Notes: generated by a model from the sequence alone, not told the origin. DNA of 64,000 nt from Rhyzopertha dominica (GCA_025024175.1 QCXZ01000086.1:1240001-1304000), one strand, 5' to 3'. Counted from the first letter of the stretch, positions 49,848 to 63,903 are shown. Translations and numbers: made by a program.

Positions 49848-50144
49848 TGTAATATATCATAATATCAAACTGTAATATATTTATTTTAAAGGTACATAAT
49901 GAACCTTTTTCAAGGCCGAGTCTATCCCTTACATCCATAATCTTCACGTCTTTTAAAGGCATTATATTGGGTGTAATCTGAAATTGTGGCACCTTCTTCA
50001 GACGATATGTCAGCAATCAAAACAGGTGATTCTTATGCCAGTTTCTAAAGCTTCTTCAGGCTTTAAATAATAATAATAATCTACGGTGTAATATATCATA
50101 ATATCAAGCTGTAATATATTTATTTTAAAGGTACAAGATGAATT
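49848..50144 (+). repeat. Short direct repeat pair at 239-bp spacing
   Basis: About 57 bases beginning TGTAATATATCATAATATCA and ending in TTTTAAAGGTACA occur at 49848 and again at 50087. An (AAT)n tract precedes the second copy. The pair sits just before the satellite edge. Confidence 0.7.
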
Positions 50145-53100
50145 ATTTTTGATAGCTATACAAGCGCTGGGGAAATTTTGAAAGACAAAAATCAGGAAGA
50201 AAATAAGGAAGAATACAAAAGAAAAGCAAAACGCCTAACTGATGTGACAATAGATTCCAGACCAATACTGCTTGCAAGCTTGCGACACCTGAGAAGCAGA
50301 AAGCAATAAATGATAGGCATCTCATACTAGTACATACTGTACTGTATTCACAAAAAACATAATTGAATAAAGCCCTATAAACTTACTAAACGAAAAAACC
50401 AAATATCTAACAGCAGAGGCAGCATAAATAACAAGAGCAACTAAAACGGTATCGTCACGGACAGCAGCAGAAAGCGATGGATGATATGCCATATTCAAAA
50501 TCTTATGTATTTCCACTGAGATATCGCGTGAATATAAGGATAAGGATATCATATGCACAAGCATGGATAAGAATTTATATGTTAATTGGTATTTTAAAAT
50601 TACCAAGAAGCAGAACGGAATGAATGATACGTTTAACTATACTTTGTACTGTATCCACTAGAAATAGCAGAGTACCCATACTACATAATTAAGACTACAC
50701 TGAAGATGTCAAGAGTACAAATACAATATAATTCAACGTCTTATGTATTTCCAGTGAAAGATCGCGAGTTCATATCCTGCATAAATAAGAATTTAATCTT
50801 AACAGATATAATATAAATTGAAGCTTTGAAATTGCCAAGAAGCAGAACGGAATGAATGATATGATTAACTATACTTTGTACTGTATCCACTAGAAATAGC
50901 AGAGTACACAATCCACATAATTCAGACTACACTAAAGATGTCAAGAGTACAAATACAATACAATTCAACGTGTTATGTATTTNCAGTGAACGATCGCGAG
51001 TTCATATCCTGCATAGATAAGAATTTTTATCTTAAAGGATATAATATAAATTGAAGCTTTGAAATTGCCAAGAAGCAGAACGGAATGAATGATATGTTTA
51101 AATATGTTTTGTACTGTATCCACTAGAAATAGCAGAGTACCCAAACCACATAATTCTGACTACACTGAAGATGTCAAGAGTACAAATACAATATAATTCA
51201 ACGTCTTATGTATTTCCAGTGAAAGATCGCGAGTTCCTATCCTGCATAGATAAGAATTTTTATCTTAAAGGATATAATATAAATTGAAGCTTTGAAATTG
51301 CCAAGAAGCAGAACGGAATGAATGATATGTTTAAATATGTTTTGTACTGTATCCACTAGAAATAGCAGAGTACCCAAACCACATAATTCTGACTACACTG
51401 AAGATGTCAAGAGTACAAATACAATATAATTCAACGTCTTATGTATTTCCAGTGAAAGATCGCGAGTTCATATCCTGCATAGATAAGAATTTTTATCTTA
51501 AAGGATATAATATAAATTGAAGCTTTGAAATTGCCAAGAAGCAGAACGGAATGAATGATATGATTAACTATACTTTGTACTGTATCCACTAGAAATAGCA
51601 GAGTACACAATCCACATAATTCAGACTACACTAAAGATGTCAAGAGTACAAATACAATACAATTCAACGTGTTATGTATTTCCAGTGAACGATCGCGAGT
51701 TCATATCCTGCATAGATAAGAATTTTTATCTTAAAGGATATAATATAAATTGAAGCTTTGAAATTGCCAAGAAGCAGAACGGAATGAATGATATGTTTAA
51801 ATATGTTTTGTACTGTATCCACTAGAAATAGCAGAGTACCCAAACCACATAATTCTGACTACACTGAGATGTCAAGAGTACAAATACAATATAATTCAAC
51901 GTCTTATGTATTTCCAGTGAAAGATCGCGAGTTCATATCCTGCATAGATAAGAATTTTTATCTTAGAGGATATAATATAAATCGAAGCTTTGAAATTGCC
52001 AAGAAGCAGAACGGAATGAATGATATGATTAACTATACTTTGTACTGTATCCACTAGAAATAGCAGAGTACACAATCCACATAATTCAGACTACACTAAA
52101 GATGTCAAGAGTACAAATACAATACAATTCAACGTGTTATGTATTTCCAGTGAACGATCGCGAGTTCATATCCTGCATAGATAAGAATTTAATCTTAACA
52201 GATATAATATAAATTGAAGCTTTGAAATTGCCAAGAAGCAGAACGGAATGAATGATATGATTAACTATACTTTGTACTGTATCCACTAGAAATAGCAGAG
52301 TACCCAAACCACATAATTCTGACTACACTGAAGATGTCAAGAGTACAAATACAATATAATTCAACGTCTTATGTATTTCCAGTGAAAGATCGCGAGTTCA
52401 TATCCTGCATAGATAAGAATTTTTATCTTAAAGGATATAATATAAATTGAAGCTTTGAAATTGCCAAAGAAGCAGAACGGAATGAATGATATGTTTAACT
52501 ATACTTTGTACTGTATCCACTAGAAATAGCAGAGTACCCATACTACATAATTAAGACTACACTGAAGATGTCAAGAGTACAAATACAATATAATTCAACG
52601 TCTTATGTATTTCCAGTGAAATATCGCGAGTTCATATCCTCCATAGATAAGAGTTTATATCTTAAAAGATATAACATAAATTGAAGCTTTGAAATTGCCA
52701 AGAAGCAGAACTGAATGAATGATATGCTTAACTATACTTTGTACTGTATCCACTAGAATTAGCAGAGTACCCAAACCACATAATTCAGACTACACTGAAG
52801 ATGTCAAGAGTACAAATACAATAAAATTCAACGTGTTATGTATTTCCAGTGAAAGATCGCGAGTTCATATCCTGCATAGATAAGAGTTTATATCTTAAAA
52901 GATATAACATAAATTGAAGCTTTGAAATTGCCAAGAAGCAGAACTGAATGAATGATATGCTTAACTATACTTTGTACTGTATCCACTAGAATTAGCAGAG
53001 TACCCAAACCACATAATTCAGACTACACTGAAGATGTCAAGAGTACAAATACAATATAATTCAACGTGTTATGTATTTCCAGTGAAAGATCGCGAGTTCA

Positions 53101-54267
53101 TATCCTGCATAGATAAGAGTTTTATATCTTAAAAGATATAACATAAATTGAAGCTTTGAAATTGCCAAGAAGCACAACTGAATGAATGATATGCTTAACT
53201 ATACTTTGTACTGTATCCACTAGATTTAGCAGAGTACCCAAACCACATAATTCAGACTACACTGAAGATGTCAAGAGTACAAATACAATATAATTCAACG
53301 TGTTATGTATTTCCAGTGAAAGATCGCGAGTTCATATCCTGCATAGATAAGAGTTTATATCTTAAAAGATATAATATAAATTGAAGCTTTGAAATTGCCA
53401 AGAAGCAGAACGGAATGAATGATATGTTTAAATATATTTTGTACTGTATCCACTAGAAATAGCAGAGTACCCAAACCACATAATTCAGACTACACTAAAG
53501 ATGTCAAGAGTACAAATACAATATAATTCAACGTGTTATGTATTTCCAGTGAAAGATCGCGAGTTCATATCCTGCATAGATAAGAGTTTATATCTTAAAA
53601 GATATAATATAAATTGAAGCTTTGAAATTGCCAAGAAGCAGAACGGAATGAATGATATGTTTAAATATATTTTGTACTGTATCCACTAGAAATAGCAGAG
53701 TACCCAAACCACATAATTCAGACTACACTAAAGATGTCAAGAGTACAATACAATATAATTCAACGTGTTATGTATTCCAGTGAAAGATCGCGAGTTCATA
53801 TCCTGCATAGATAACAGTTTATATCTTAAGAGATATAACATAAATTGAAGCTTTGAAATTACCAAGAAGCAGAACTGAATGAATGATATGCTTAACTATA
53901 CTTTGTACTGTATCCACTAGAATTAGCAGAGTACCCAAACCACATAATTCAGACTACACTGAAGATGTCAAGAGTACCAATACAATATAATTCAACGTGT
54001 TATGTATTTCCAGTGAAAGATCGCGAGTTCATATCCTGCATAGATAACAGTTTATATCTTAAAAGATATAACATAAATTGAAGCTTTGAAATTGCCAAGA
54101 AGCAGAACGGAATGAATGATATGTTTAAATATATTTTGTACTGTATCCACTAGAAATAGCAGAGTACCCAAACCACATAATTCAGACTACACTGAAGATG
54201 TCAAGAGTACAAATACAATATAATTCAACGTCTTATGTATTTCCAGTTGAAAGATCGCGAGTTCATA

Positions 54268-54367
54268 NNNNNNNNNNNNNNNNNNNNNNNNNNNNNNNNN
54301 NNNNNNNNNNNNNNNNNNNNNNNNNNNNNNNNNNNNNNNNNNNNNNNNNNNNNNNNNNNNNNNNNNN
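54268..54367. other. Assembly gap of exactly 100 N
   Basis: One hundred N bases lie inside the satellite array. This round number is commonly a placeholder for a gap of unknown length, so the true array size is not known. Confidence 0.97.
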
Positions 54368-55893
54368 ATCCACTAGAATTAGCAGATACCCAAACCACAT
54401 AATTCAGACTACACTGAAGATGTCAAGAGTACAAATACAATTAAAATTCAAACCGTGTTATTGTATTTCCAGTGAAAGATCGCGAGTTCATATTCCTGGC
54501 ATAGATAAGAGTTTATATTCTTAAAAGATATAACATAAATTGAAGCTTTGAAATTGCCAGAAGCAGAACTTGAATGAATGATATGCTTAACTATACTTTG
54601 TACTGTATCCACTAGAATTAGCAGAAGTACCCAAACCACATAATTCAGACTACACTGAAGATGTCAAGAGTACAATACAATATAATTCAACGTGTTATGT
54701 ATTTCCAGTGGAAAGATCGCGGAGTTTCATATCCTGCATAGATAAGAGTTTATATCTTAAAAGATATAACATAAATTGAAGCTTTGAAATTGCCAAGAAG
54801 CACAACTGAATTGAATGATATTGCTTAACTATACTTTTTACTGTATCCACTAGATTTAGCAGAGTACCCAAACCACATAATTTCAGACTACACTGAAGAT
54901 GTCAAGAGTACAAATACAATATAATTCAACGTGTTATGTATTTCCAGTGAAAGATCGCGAAGTTCATATCCTGGCATAGATAAGAGTTTATATCTTAAAA
55001 GATATAATATAAATTGAAGCTTTGAAATTGGCCAAGAAGCAGAACGGAATGAATGATATGTTTAAATATATTTTGTACTGTATCCACTAGAAATAGCAGA
55101 GTACCCAAACCACATAATTCAGACTACACTAAAGATGTCAAGAGTACAAATACAATATAATTCAACGTGTTATGTATTTCCAGTGAAAGATCGCGAGTTT
55201 CATATCCTGCATAGATAAGAGTTTATATCTTAAAAGATATAATATAAATTGAAGCTTTGAAATTGCCAAGAAGCAGAACGGAATGAATGATATGTTTAAA
55301 TATTATTTTGTACTGTATCCACTAGAAATAGCAGAGTACCCAAACCACATAATTCAGACTACACTAAAGATGTCAAGAGTACCAATACAATATAATTCAA
55401 CGTGTTATGTATTTCCAGTGAAAGATCGCGAGTTCATATCCTGGCATAGATAACAGTTTATATCTTAAGAGATATAACATAAATTGAAGCTTTGAAATTA
55501 CCAAGAAGCAGAACTGAATGAATGATATGCTTAACTATACTTTGTACTGTATCCACTAGAATTAGCAGAGTACCCAAACCACATAATTCAGACTACACTG
55601 AAGATGTCAAGAGTACCAATACAATATAATTCAACGTGTTATGTATTTCCAGTGAAAGATCGCGAGTTCATATCCTGCATAGATAACAGTTTATATCTTA
55701 AAAGATATAACATAAATTGAAGCTTTGAAATTGCCAAGAAGCAGAACGGAATGAATGATATGTTTAAATATATTTTGTACTGTATCCACTAGAAATAGCA
55801 GAGTACCCAAACCACATAATTCAGACTACACTGAAGATGTCAAGAGTACAAATACAATATAATTCAACGTCTTATGTATTTCCAGTGAAAGAT
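54368..55893 (+). repeat. Post-gap satellite segment repeating the pre-gap segment, rich in indels
   Basis: The units after the gap repeat, in the same order, the private variants of 52748-54267: the CAATAAAATTC variant, the CACAACTGAAT with TAGATTTAGC unit, the CTTAAGAGATATAAC with AAATTACCAAG unit, and units with GATAACAG. The offset grows from 1620 to about 1639 bases because this copy has extra single bases (for example TATTCCTGGCAT for TATCCTGCAT), most densely in its first few hundred bases. Confidence 0.88.
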
Positions 55894-58800
55894 CGCGAGT
55901 TCATATCCTGCATAGGTAAGAGTTTATATCTTAAAAGATATAACATAAATTGAAGCTTCGAAATTGCCAAGAAGCAGAACTGAATGAATGATATGCTTAA
56001 CTATACTTTGTACTGTATCCACTAGAATTAGCAGAGTACCCAAACCACATAATTCAGACTACACTGAAGATGTCAAGAGTACCAATACAATATAATTCAA
56101 CGTGTTATGTATTTCCAAGTGAAAGATCGCGAGTTCATATCCTGCATAGATAACAGTTTATATCTTAAAAGATATAACATAAATTGAAGCTTTGAAATTG
56201 CCAAGAAGCAGAACGGAATGAATGATATGTTTAAATATATTTTGTACTGTATCCACTAGAAATAGCAGAGTACCCAAACCACATAATTCAGACTACACTA
56301 AAGATGTCAAGAGTACAAATACAATATAATTCAACGTCTTATGTATTTCCAGTGAAAGATCGCGAGTTCATATCCTGCATAGATAAGAATTTATATCTTA
56401 AAAGATATAATATAAATTGAAGCTTTGAAATTGCCAAGAAGCAGAACGGAATGAATGATATGTTTAAATATATTTTGTACTGTATCCACTAGAAATAGCA
56501 GAGTACCCAAACCACATAATTCAGACTACACTAAAGATGTCAAGAGTACAAATACAATATAATTCAACGTCTTACGTATTTCCAGTGAAAGATCGCGAGT
56601 TCATATCCTGCATAGATAAGAATTTATATCTTAAAAGATATAACATAAATTGAAGCTTTGAAATTGCCAAGAAGCAGAACGGAATGAATGATATGTTTAA
56701 ATATATTTGTACTGTATCCACTAGAAATAGCAGAGTACCCAAACCACATAATTCAGACTACACTAAAGATGTCAAGAGTACAAATACAATATAATTCAAC
56801 GTCTTATGTATTTCCAGTGAAAGATCGCGAGTTCATATCCTGCACAGATAAGAATTTATATCTTAAAAGATATAATATAAATTGAAGCTTTGAAATTGCC
56901 AAGAAGCAGAACGGAATAAATGATATGTTTAAATATTTTTGTACTGTATCCACTAGAAATAGCAGAGTACCCATACTACATAATTCAGACTACACTGAAG
57001 ATGTCAAGAGTACAAATACAATATAATTCAACGTCTTATGTATTTCCAGTGAAAGATCGCGAGTTCATATCCTGCACAGATAAGAATTTATATCTAAAAA
57101 GATATAATATAAATTGAAGCTTTGAAATTGCCAAGAAGCAGAACGGCATGAATGATATGTTTAAATATATTTTGTACTGTATCCACTAGAAATAGCAGAG
57201 TACCCATACTACATAATTCAGACTACACTGAAGATGTCAAGAGTACAAATACAATATAATTCAACGTCTTATGTATTTCCAGTGAAAGATCGCGAGTTCA
57301 TATCCTGCACAGATAAGAATTTATATCTTAAAAGATATAATTTAAATTGAAGCTTTGAAATTGCCAAGAAGCAGAACGGAAATGAATGATATGTTTAAAT
57401 ATATTTTGTACTGTATCCACTAGAAATAGCAGAGTACCCATACTACATAATTCAGACTACACTGAAGATGTCAAGAGTACAAATACAATATAATTCAACG
57501 TCTTATGTATTTCCAGTGAAAGATCGCGAGTTCATATCCTGCACAGATAAGAATTTATATCTTAAAAGATATAATTTAAATTGAAGCTTTGAAATTGCCA
57601 AGAAGCAGAACGAAATGAATGCTATGTTTAACTATACTTTGTACTGTATCCACTAGAAATAGCAGAGTACCCATACTACATAATTCAGACTACACTGAAG
57701 ATGTCAAGAGTACAAATACAATATAATTCAACGTCTTACGTATTTCCAGTGAAAGATCGCGAGTTCATATCCTGCACAGATAATAATTTAATCTTAAAAG
57801 ATATAATATAAATTGAAGCTTTGACATTGCCAAGAAGCAGAACGGAATGAATGATATGTTTAACTATACTTTGTACTGTATCCACTAGAAATAGCAGAGT
57901 ACCCATACTACATAATTCAGACTACACTGAAGATGTCAAGAGTACAAATACAATATAATTCAACGTCTTACGTATTTCCAGTGAAAGATCGCGAGTTCAT
58001 ATCCTGCACAGATAAGAATTTATATCTTAAAAGATATAATTTAAATTGAAGCTTTGAAATTGCCAAGAAGCAGAACGAAATGAATGCTATGTTTAACTAT
58101 ACTTTGTACTGTATCCACTAGAAATAGCAGAGTACCCATACTACATAATTCAGACTACACTGAAGATGTCAAGAGTACAAATACAATATAATTCAACGTC
58201 TTACGTATTTCCAGTGAAAGATCGCGAGTTCATATCCTGCACAGATAAGAATTTATATCTTAAAAGATATAATTTAAATTGAAGCTTTGAAATTGCCAAG
58301 AAGCAGAACGAAATGAATGCTATGTTTAACTATACTTTGTACTGTATCCACTAGAAATAGCAGAGTACCCATACTACATAATTCAGACTACACTGAAGAT
58401 GTCAAGAGTACAAATACAATATAATTCAACGTCTTACGTATTTCCAGTGAAAGATCGCGAGTTCATATCCTGCACAGATAAGAATTTATATCTTAAAAGA
58501 TATAATTTAAATTGAAGCTTTGAAATTGCCAAGAAGCAGAACGAAATGAATGCTATGTTTAACTATACTTTGTACTGTATCCACTAGAAATAGCAGAGTA
58601 CCCATACTACATAATTCAGACTACACTGAAGATGTCAAGAGTACAAATACAATATAATTCAACGTCTTACGTATTTCCAGTGAAAGATCGCGAGTTCATA
58701 TCCTGCACAGATAAGAATTTATATCTTAAAAGATATAATTTAAATTGAAGCTTTGAAATTGCCAAGAAGCAGAACGAAATGAATGCTATGTTTAACTATA

Positions 58801-61597
58801 CTTTGTACTGTATCCACTAGAAATAGCAGAGTACCCATACTACATAATTCAGACTACACTGAAGATGTCAAGAGTACAAATACAATATAATTCAACGTCT
58901 TATGTATTTCCAGTGAAAGATCGCGAGTTCATATCCTGCACAGATAAGAATTTATATCTTAAAAGATATAATTTAAATTGAAGCTTTGAAATTGCCAAGA
59001 AGCAGAACGAAATGAATGCTATGTTTAACTATACTTTGTACTGTATCCACTAGAAATAGCAGAGTACCCATACTACATAATTCAGACTACACTGAAGATG
59101 TCAAGAGTACAAATACAATATAATTCAACGTCTTACGTATTTCCAGTGAAAGATCGCGAGTTCATATCCTGCACAGATAAGAATTTATATCTTAAAAGAT
59201 ATAATTTAAATTGAAGCTTTGAAATTGCCAAGAAGCAGAACGAAATGAATGCTATGTTTAACTATACTTTGTACTGTATCCACTAGAAATAGCAGAGTAC
59301 CCATACTACATAATTCAGACTACACTGAAGATGTCAAGAGTACAAATACAATATAATTCAACGTCTTACGTATTTCCAGTGAAAGATCGCGAGTTCATAT
59401 CCTGCACAGATAAGAATTTATATCTTAAAAGATATAATTTAAATTGAAGCTTTGAAATTGCCAAGAAGCAGAACGAAATGAATGCTATGTTTAACTATAC
59501 TTTGTACTGTATCCACTAGAAATAGCAGAGTACCCATACTACATAATTCAGACTACACTGAAGATGTCAAGAGTACAAATACAATATAATTCAACGTCTT
59601 ACGTATTTCCAGTGAAAGATCGCGAGTTCATATCCTGCACAGATAAGAATTTATATCTTAAAAGATATAATTTAAATTGAAGCTTTGAAATTGCCAAGAA
59701 GCAGAACGAAATGAATGCTATGTTTAACTATACTTTGTACTGTATCCACTAGAAATAGCAGAGTACCCATACTACATAATTCAGACTACACTGAAGATGT
59801 CAAGAGTACAAATACAATATAATTCAACGTCTTACGTATTTCCAGTGAAAGATCGCGAGTTCATATCCTGCACAGATAAGAATTTATATCTTAAAAGATA
59901 TAATTTAAATTGAAGCTTTGAAATTGCCAAGAAGCAGAACGAAATGAATGCTATGTTTAACTATACTTTGTACTGTATCCACTAGAAATAGCAGAGTACC
60001 CATACTACATATTTCAGACTACACTGAAGATGTCAAGAGTACAAATACAATATAATTCAACGTCTTATGTATTTCCAGTGAAAGATCGCGAGTTCATATC
60101 CTGCACAGATAAGAATTTATATCTTAAAAGATATAATTTAAATTGAAGCTTTGAAATTGCCAAGAAGCAGAACGAAATGAATGCTATGTTTAACTATACT
60201 TTGTACTGTATCCACTAGAAATAGCAGAGTACCCATACTACATAATTCAGACTACACTGAAGATGTCAAGAGTACAAATACAATATAATTCAACGTCTTA
60301 TGTATTTCCAGTGAAAGATCGCGAGTTCATATCCTGCACAGATAAGAATTTATATCTTAAAAGATATAATTTAAATTGAAGCTTTGAAATTGCCAAGAAG
60401 CAGAACGAAATGAATGCTATGTTTAACTATACTTTGTACTGTATCCACTAGAAATAGCAGAGTACCCATACTACATAATTCAGACTACACTGAAGATGTC
60501 AAGAGTACAAATACAATATAATTCAACGTCTTATGTATTTCCAGTGAAAGATCGCGAGTTCATATCCTGCACAGATAAGAATTTATATCTTAAAAGATAT
60601 AATTTAAATTGAAGCTTTGAAATTGCCAAGAAGCAGAACGAAATGAATGCTATGTTTAACTATACTTTGTACTGTGTCCACTAGAAATAGCAGAGTACCC
60701 ATACTACATAATTCAGACTACACTGAAGATGTCAAGAGTACAAATACAATATAATTCAACGTCTTATGTATTTCCAGTGAAAGATCGCGAGTTCATATCC
60801 TGCATAGATAAAAATTTATATCTTAAAAGATATAATATAAATTGAAGCTTTGAAATTGCCAAGAAGCAGAACGGAATGAATGATATGTTTAACTATACTT
60901 TGTACTGTATCCACTAGAAATAGCAGAGTACCCAAACCACACAATTCACACTACACTGAAGATGTAAAGAGTACAAATCCAATATAATTCAACGTGTTAT
61001 GTATTTCCAGTGAAAGATCGCGAGTTAATATCCCGCATCGACGATGTTAGTTTATTTCTTAATCGATATAAATTATAAATCGGTGTCTTAAAATTACGAA
61101 GAATGATATGCATATACTTCACAAATACCCACGCAACATGGTTCGAACTATATTGCATGAGAAGCTGGGAGATCGTGAGTTCGTACCACTTAGACGATTT
61201 GAGTTTATTTCTTAAAATATATAAATTAGTCTTAAAATTACAAAGAAGCAGATCGAAATTAATGATATGCGTATAGAATATAATTGTACTCTATCTATAC
61301 TCGAAAAATAACAAAGTGGGCATGGGACATAATGTTTGAACATCAGAATATGATTCGATTCTTGACAAATAGAAAATATGAGGAAAGCTACTGTAATACT
61401 GTAAAGCAGGAAAAAAAATGAAATGAAGCAAGAGTACATCAGTGATGTACCGATACCTTGTTTATTTTTGGACCAACAAGAAACTGAAAGTGCACTCCTT
61501 TAACATAATTCCACATCCCACAAATGGTATGGATACCACATCTTAAAACTGTTTGTATGCCATCTTCTTGCCAGCTTGAATAAGCTTCCAATAAACA

Positions 61598-61618
61598 ATT
61601 GTTATTATTATTATTATT
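61598..61618. repeat. (TTA)n microsatellite
   Basis: A short run of TTATTATTATTATTATT lies just upstream of the 300-bp duplication. A similar run is at about 3335-3351. Confidence 0.8.
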
Positions 61619-61655
61619 TTCTAAATCCAGATCCATAAAAATAAAACGTAACAAC

Positions 61656-62237
61656 TGCAGATCCCAACAAAATTCCAATATTGGCTAACAAAATGCAGTA
61701 TGGAAAATACTATACCAATTAGCAGAGATATCAAATCAACTAGAAACCATAAACCAGGTAGTAAAATATTATGACAGTCATAAACAATATAAAAATAAGT
61801 ATTGTAGCAAAACTTTGCAGATTCCAAAACAAGGAGTTAAATCAAGCATATTCCTTAATAAATTGCCAGAAAGATAGAAATAGTGCCAAGCAAAAAATGT
61901 TTAAATGACAAGCCATAGCAGCTTTAATTTAACGAAGCATTGCATTGCATTGCATTGCAGATCCCAATAAAATCTCTAACATATCGAAAAAAACTATACC
62001 AATTAACAAATCCAATCAAATCAACTAAAAACCATAAACCAGTTAGTAAAATATTATGATGACCATTAACAATATAAATGTACGAACCAAATAAAGTATT
62101 TAAGCAAAACTTAACAGATTCCAAAAGAAGGAGTTAAATCAAGTATATTCCTTGCTAAAACGCCAGAAAGATAAAAATAATGCCTATCAAAAAATGTTTA
62201 ACTGACGAGCCATAACTGCTTTAATTTAACAAAGCAG
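61656..62237 (+). repeat. 300-bp tandem duplication
   Basis: Two copies start at 61656 and 61956 with TGCAGATCCCAA and end near GCTTTAATTTAACGAAGCA and CTTTAATTTAACAAAGCAGC. The spacing is exactly 300. A short (ATTGC)n tract (about 61938-61959) sits at the junction. No gene is recognised. Confidence 0.85.
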
Positions 62238-62789
62238 CTACATGGGTCAAAAATTCCCTCTTCTCAAAAATGTGGTTCGTATGAACCAAAATGAATAACA
62301 GAAGGCTTCAAAGAAGCTCAAAAAAAAAGAAAATTATGCAAAAACCAGAGTGCAGGAATGAAGAAACCAAAAGAAGTCAACTGTCCCAGGAAGAAAGTCT
62401 TGAAGCAGAGACCCTTAAAAAGCAGGGTAAACCCAGGGCGCCATATCTGAAACAAGAGAGATAAGTGTTAGTGAATACAGAAAAACACAGAAGAAACATT
62501 TTCTTACAATGACAACATATTATTTATATCACACAAAAATAAAACAGTTTGATAATTATAATTCGTTTATTTTCCAGCAGACAACAGATACATTATGCAG
62601 TCAAGGCATCACAAGCAAATTCAAAGAAAAGTAAATCATATAATAACTTAACAAACGCATGAGTAGTTTATCATAAACCTTACCTTTGATGACGGGACAG
62701 CAAGTTGGGGGCAGTAATGTAAAAAAGTATTGATAGGAGCACCACCAAATTTTAGATGGTGGGTAAATTTGGTAAACAGCACAAATGGC

Positions 62790-63140
62790 ACAAAAAACAA
62801 AGGTCAAATTGATGGAATATATATTGACTTCTCGAAAGCATTCGATGGAATGGATGATGGCACTACTCAATTAATTTAATCGGGTTGAATGACTTATTGA
62901 ATCCTATCTCAATCACTGGAAATCATGTCTTTCATATAACCGTCTTAAGCCATGCAGCTTTGCGACAACCTACGGGGTGCCCCAAGGGTCTAACTGAGGG
63001 CTGTAGCTTTGTATTTAATTTTTAAATGATTTATCTATAAGCTTGGATAATCTGTTTTTTGCAGATAATTTAAAATTATTATTAACTGTATCCACTGTGG
63101 AGGCGGCTTGATACTAAAACAGCAAGTTACTCGTTATTTG
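62790..63140 (+). pseudogene. Non-LTR reverse transcriptase relic
   Basis: The + strand carries a decayed reverse transcriptase of jockey or CR1 type. QIDGIYIDFSKAFDGMDD begins at 62805, with the first catalytic Asp at 62826-62828. After stops and a frame change, TYGVPQGSN (62971 onward) is the classic SGVPQGS block. FLNDLSISLDNLFFADNLKL follows, where the YADD box has become FADN (63058-63069). Several stops and the lost second Asp show it is dead. No endonuclease domain or polyA-type tail was identified next to it. Confidence 0.85.
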
Positions 63141-63715
63141 CAGATAAGTAACTACCTCTTATTACCAACCCTACCTACCCTTCTCGTAGGGACATAAAGG
63201 ATGATTTTTGACTTCAATGTTATGTAGGAATTTTGAGCAGATCAGTCTTTGAACAAAAACATTTTTCAAAACCACAGGCGCTTTTTTAGTGGCAACAAGA
63301 AAACAGAAACAACTTTACAGGATATACCAATGTAACTTCAGAGATACACTATATAGCACACAAATATTGCATTACGCAGGATTGACAGAATAAATGTACA
63401 TAATATTTGTGATAAATATAAAAATGTAAATGTTAGGACGACATAAGGTGAATCTGATTTAAAAATAAATTTTGAAGAGAAAAAATCTAAGTTATAATAA
63501 TATCAAAAGTAAAATTTTGTTCTGATCAGTGGTATATATAAAAACGAAAATAAAACTTAAATGCAAATTGTAACAAAATTAGAAATTCATAGAACTAATA
63601 CATATCTTTACTCACAATTTTGTTATTACTATTTATTCCAAAATATGTGTTTTTTAACCTTTGGGCCTTGTAAACAAAAAAGGTACTCTTTGTTCATGCA
63701 GCTAAAATTGACCCT

Positions 63716-63903
63716 TGTCACTGTTACATTGACATTCTGACAAAAATTTGTAAAAATTCTGAAATAATAATAATAATGGAATATTCATATAAATGAGCAC
63801 GCTGGCATACTCAATAATATGAATATTCCATTATTATTATTTCAAAATTTTTGCAACAAATATTGTAAAGTATTGTCAAAATGTCTATGTAACAGTAACG
63901 ACA
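63716..63903. mobile_element. Fold-back MITE, 188 bp
   Basis: Two inverted arms of about 80 bp enclose a loop of some 25 bases near 63797-63821. The inner arms read AATGGAATATTCATAT and its complement, and include (AAT)n tracts. The outer ends begin TGTCACTGTTACAT and, from the other side, TGTCGTTACTGTTACAT. Small indels separate the arms. There is no coding potential and a clear target duplication was not found. Confidence 0.75.

Larger units (their letters stand above)
50320..61350 (+). repeat. Satellite array of ~232-bp units, about 44 copies
   Basis: A tandem array whose unit carries the landmark GTACTGTATCCACTAGAAAT every 231-234 bp, from about 50646 to 60900. Each unit also has ATGTCAAGAGTACAAATACA and AAAGATCGCGAGTTCAT. 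Both edges (50320-50640 and 61020-61350) hold clearly diverged units, as in satellites homogenised from the centre. Three blocks differ: 50.65-52.5 kb with alternating variants; 52.6-56.4 kb with CCCAAACCAC; 56.9-60.7 kb with CCCATACTAC and GCACAGATAAG, nearly identical to one another. A 100-N gap interrupts it. Confidence 0.96.

Noticed and set aside
56688..57117. 65-residue open frames in adjacent satellite units as separate genes
   Set aside because: They are the same satellite unit read in one frame, extended only where small indels remove a stop.
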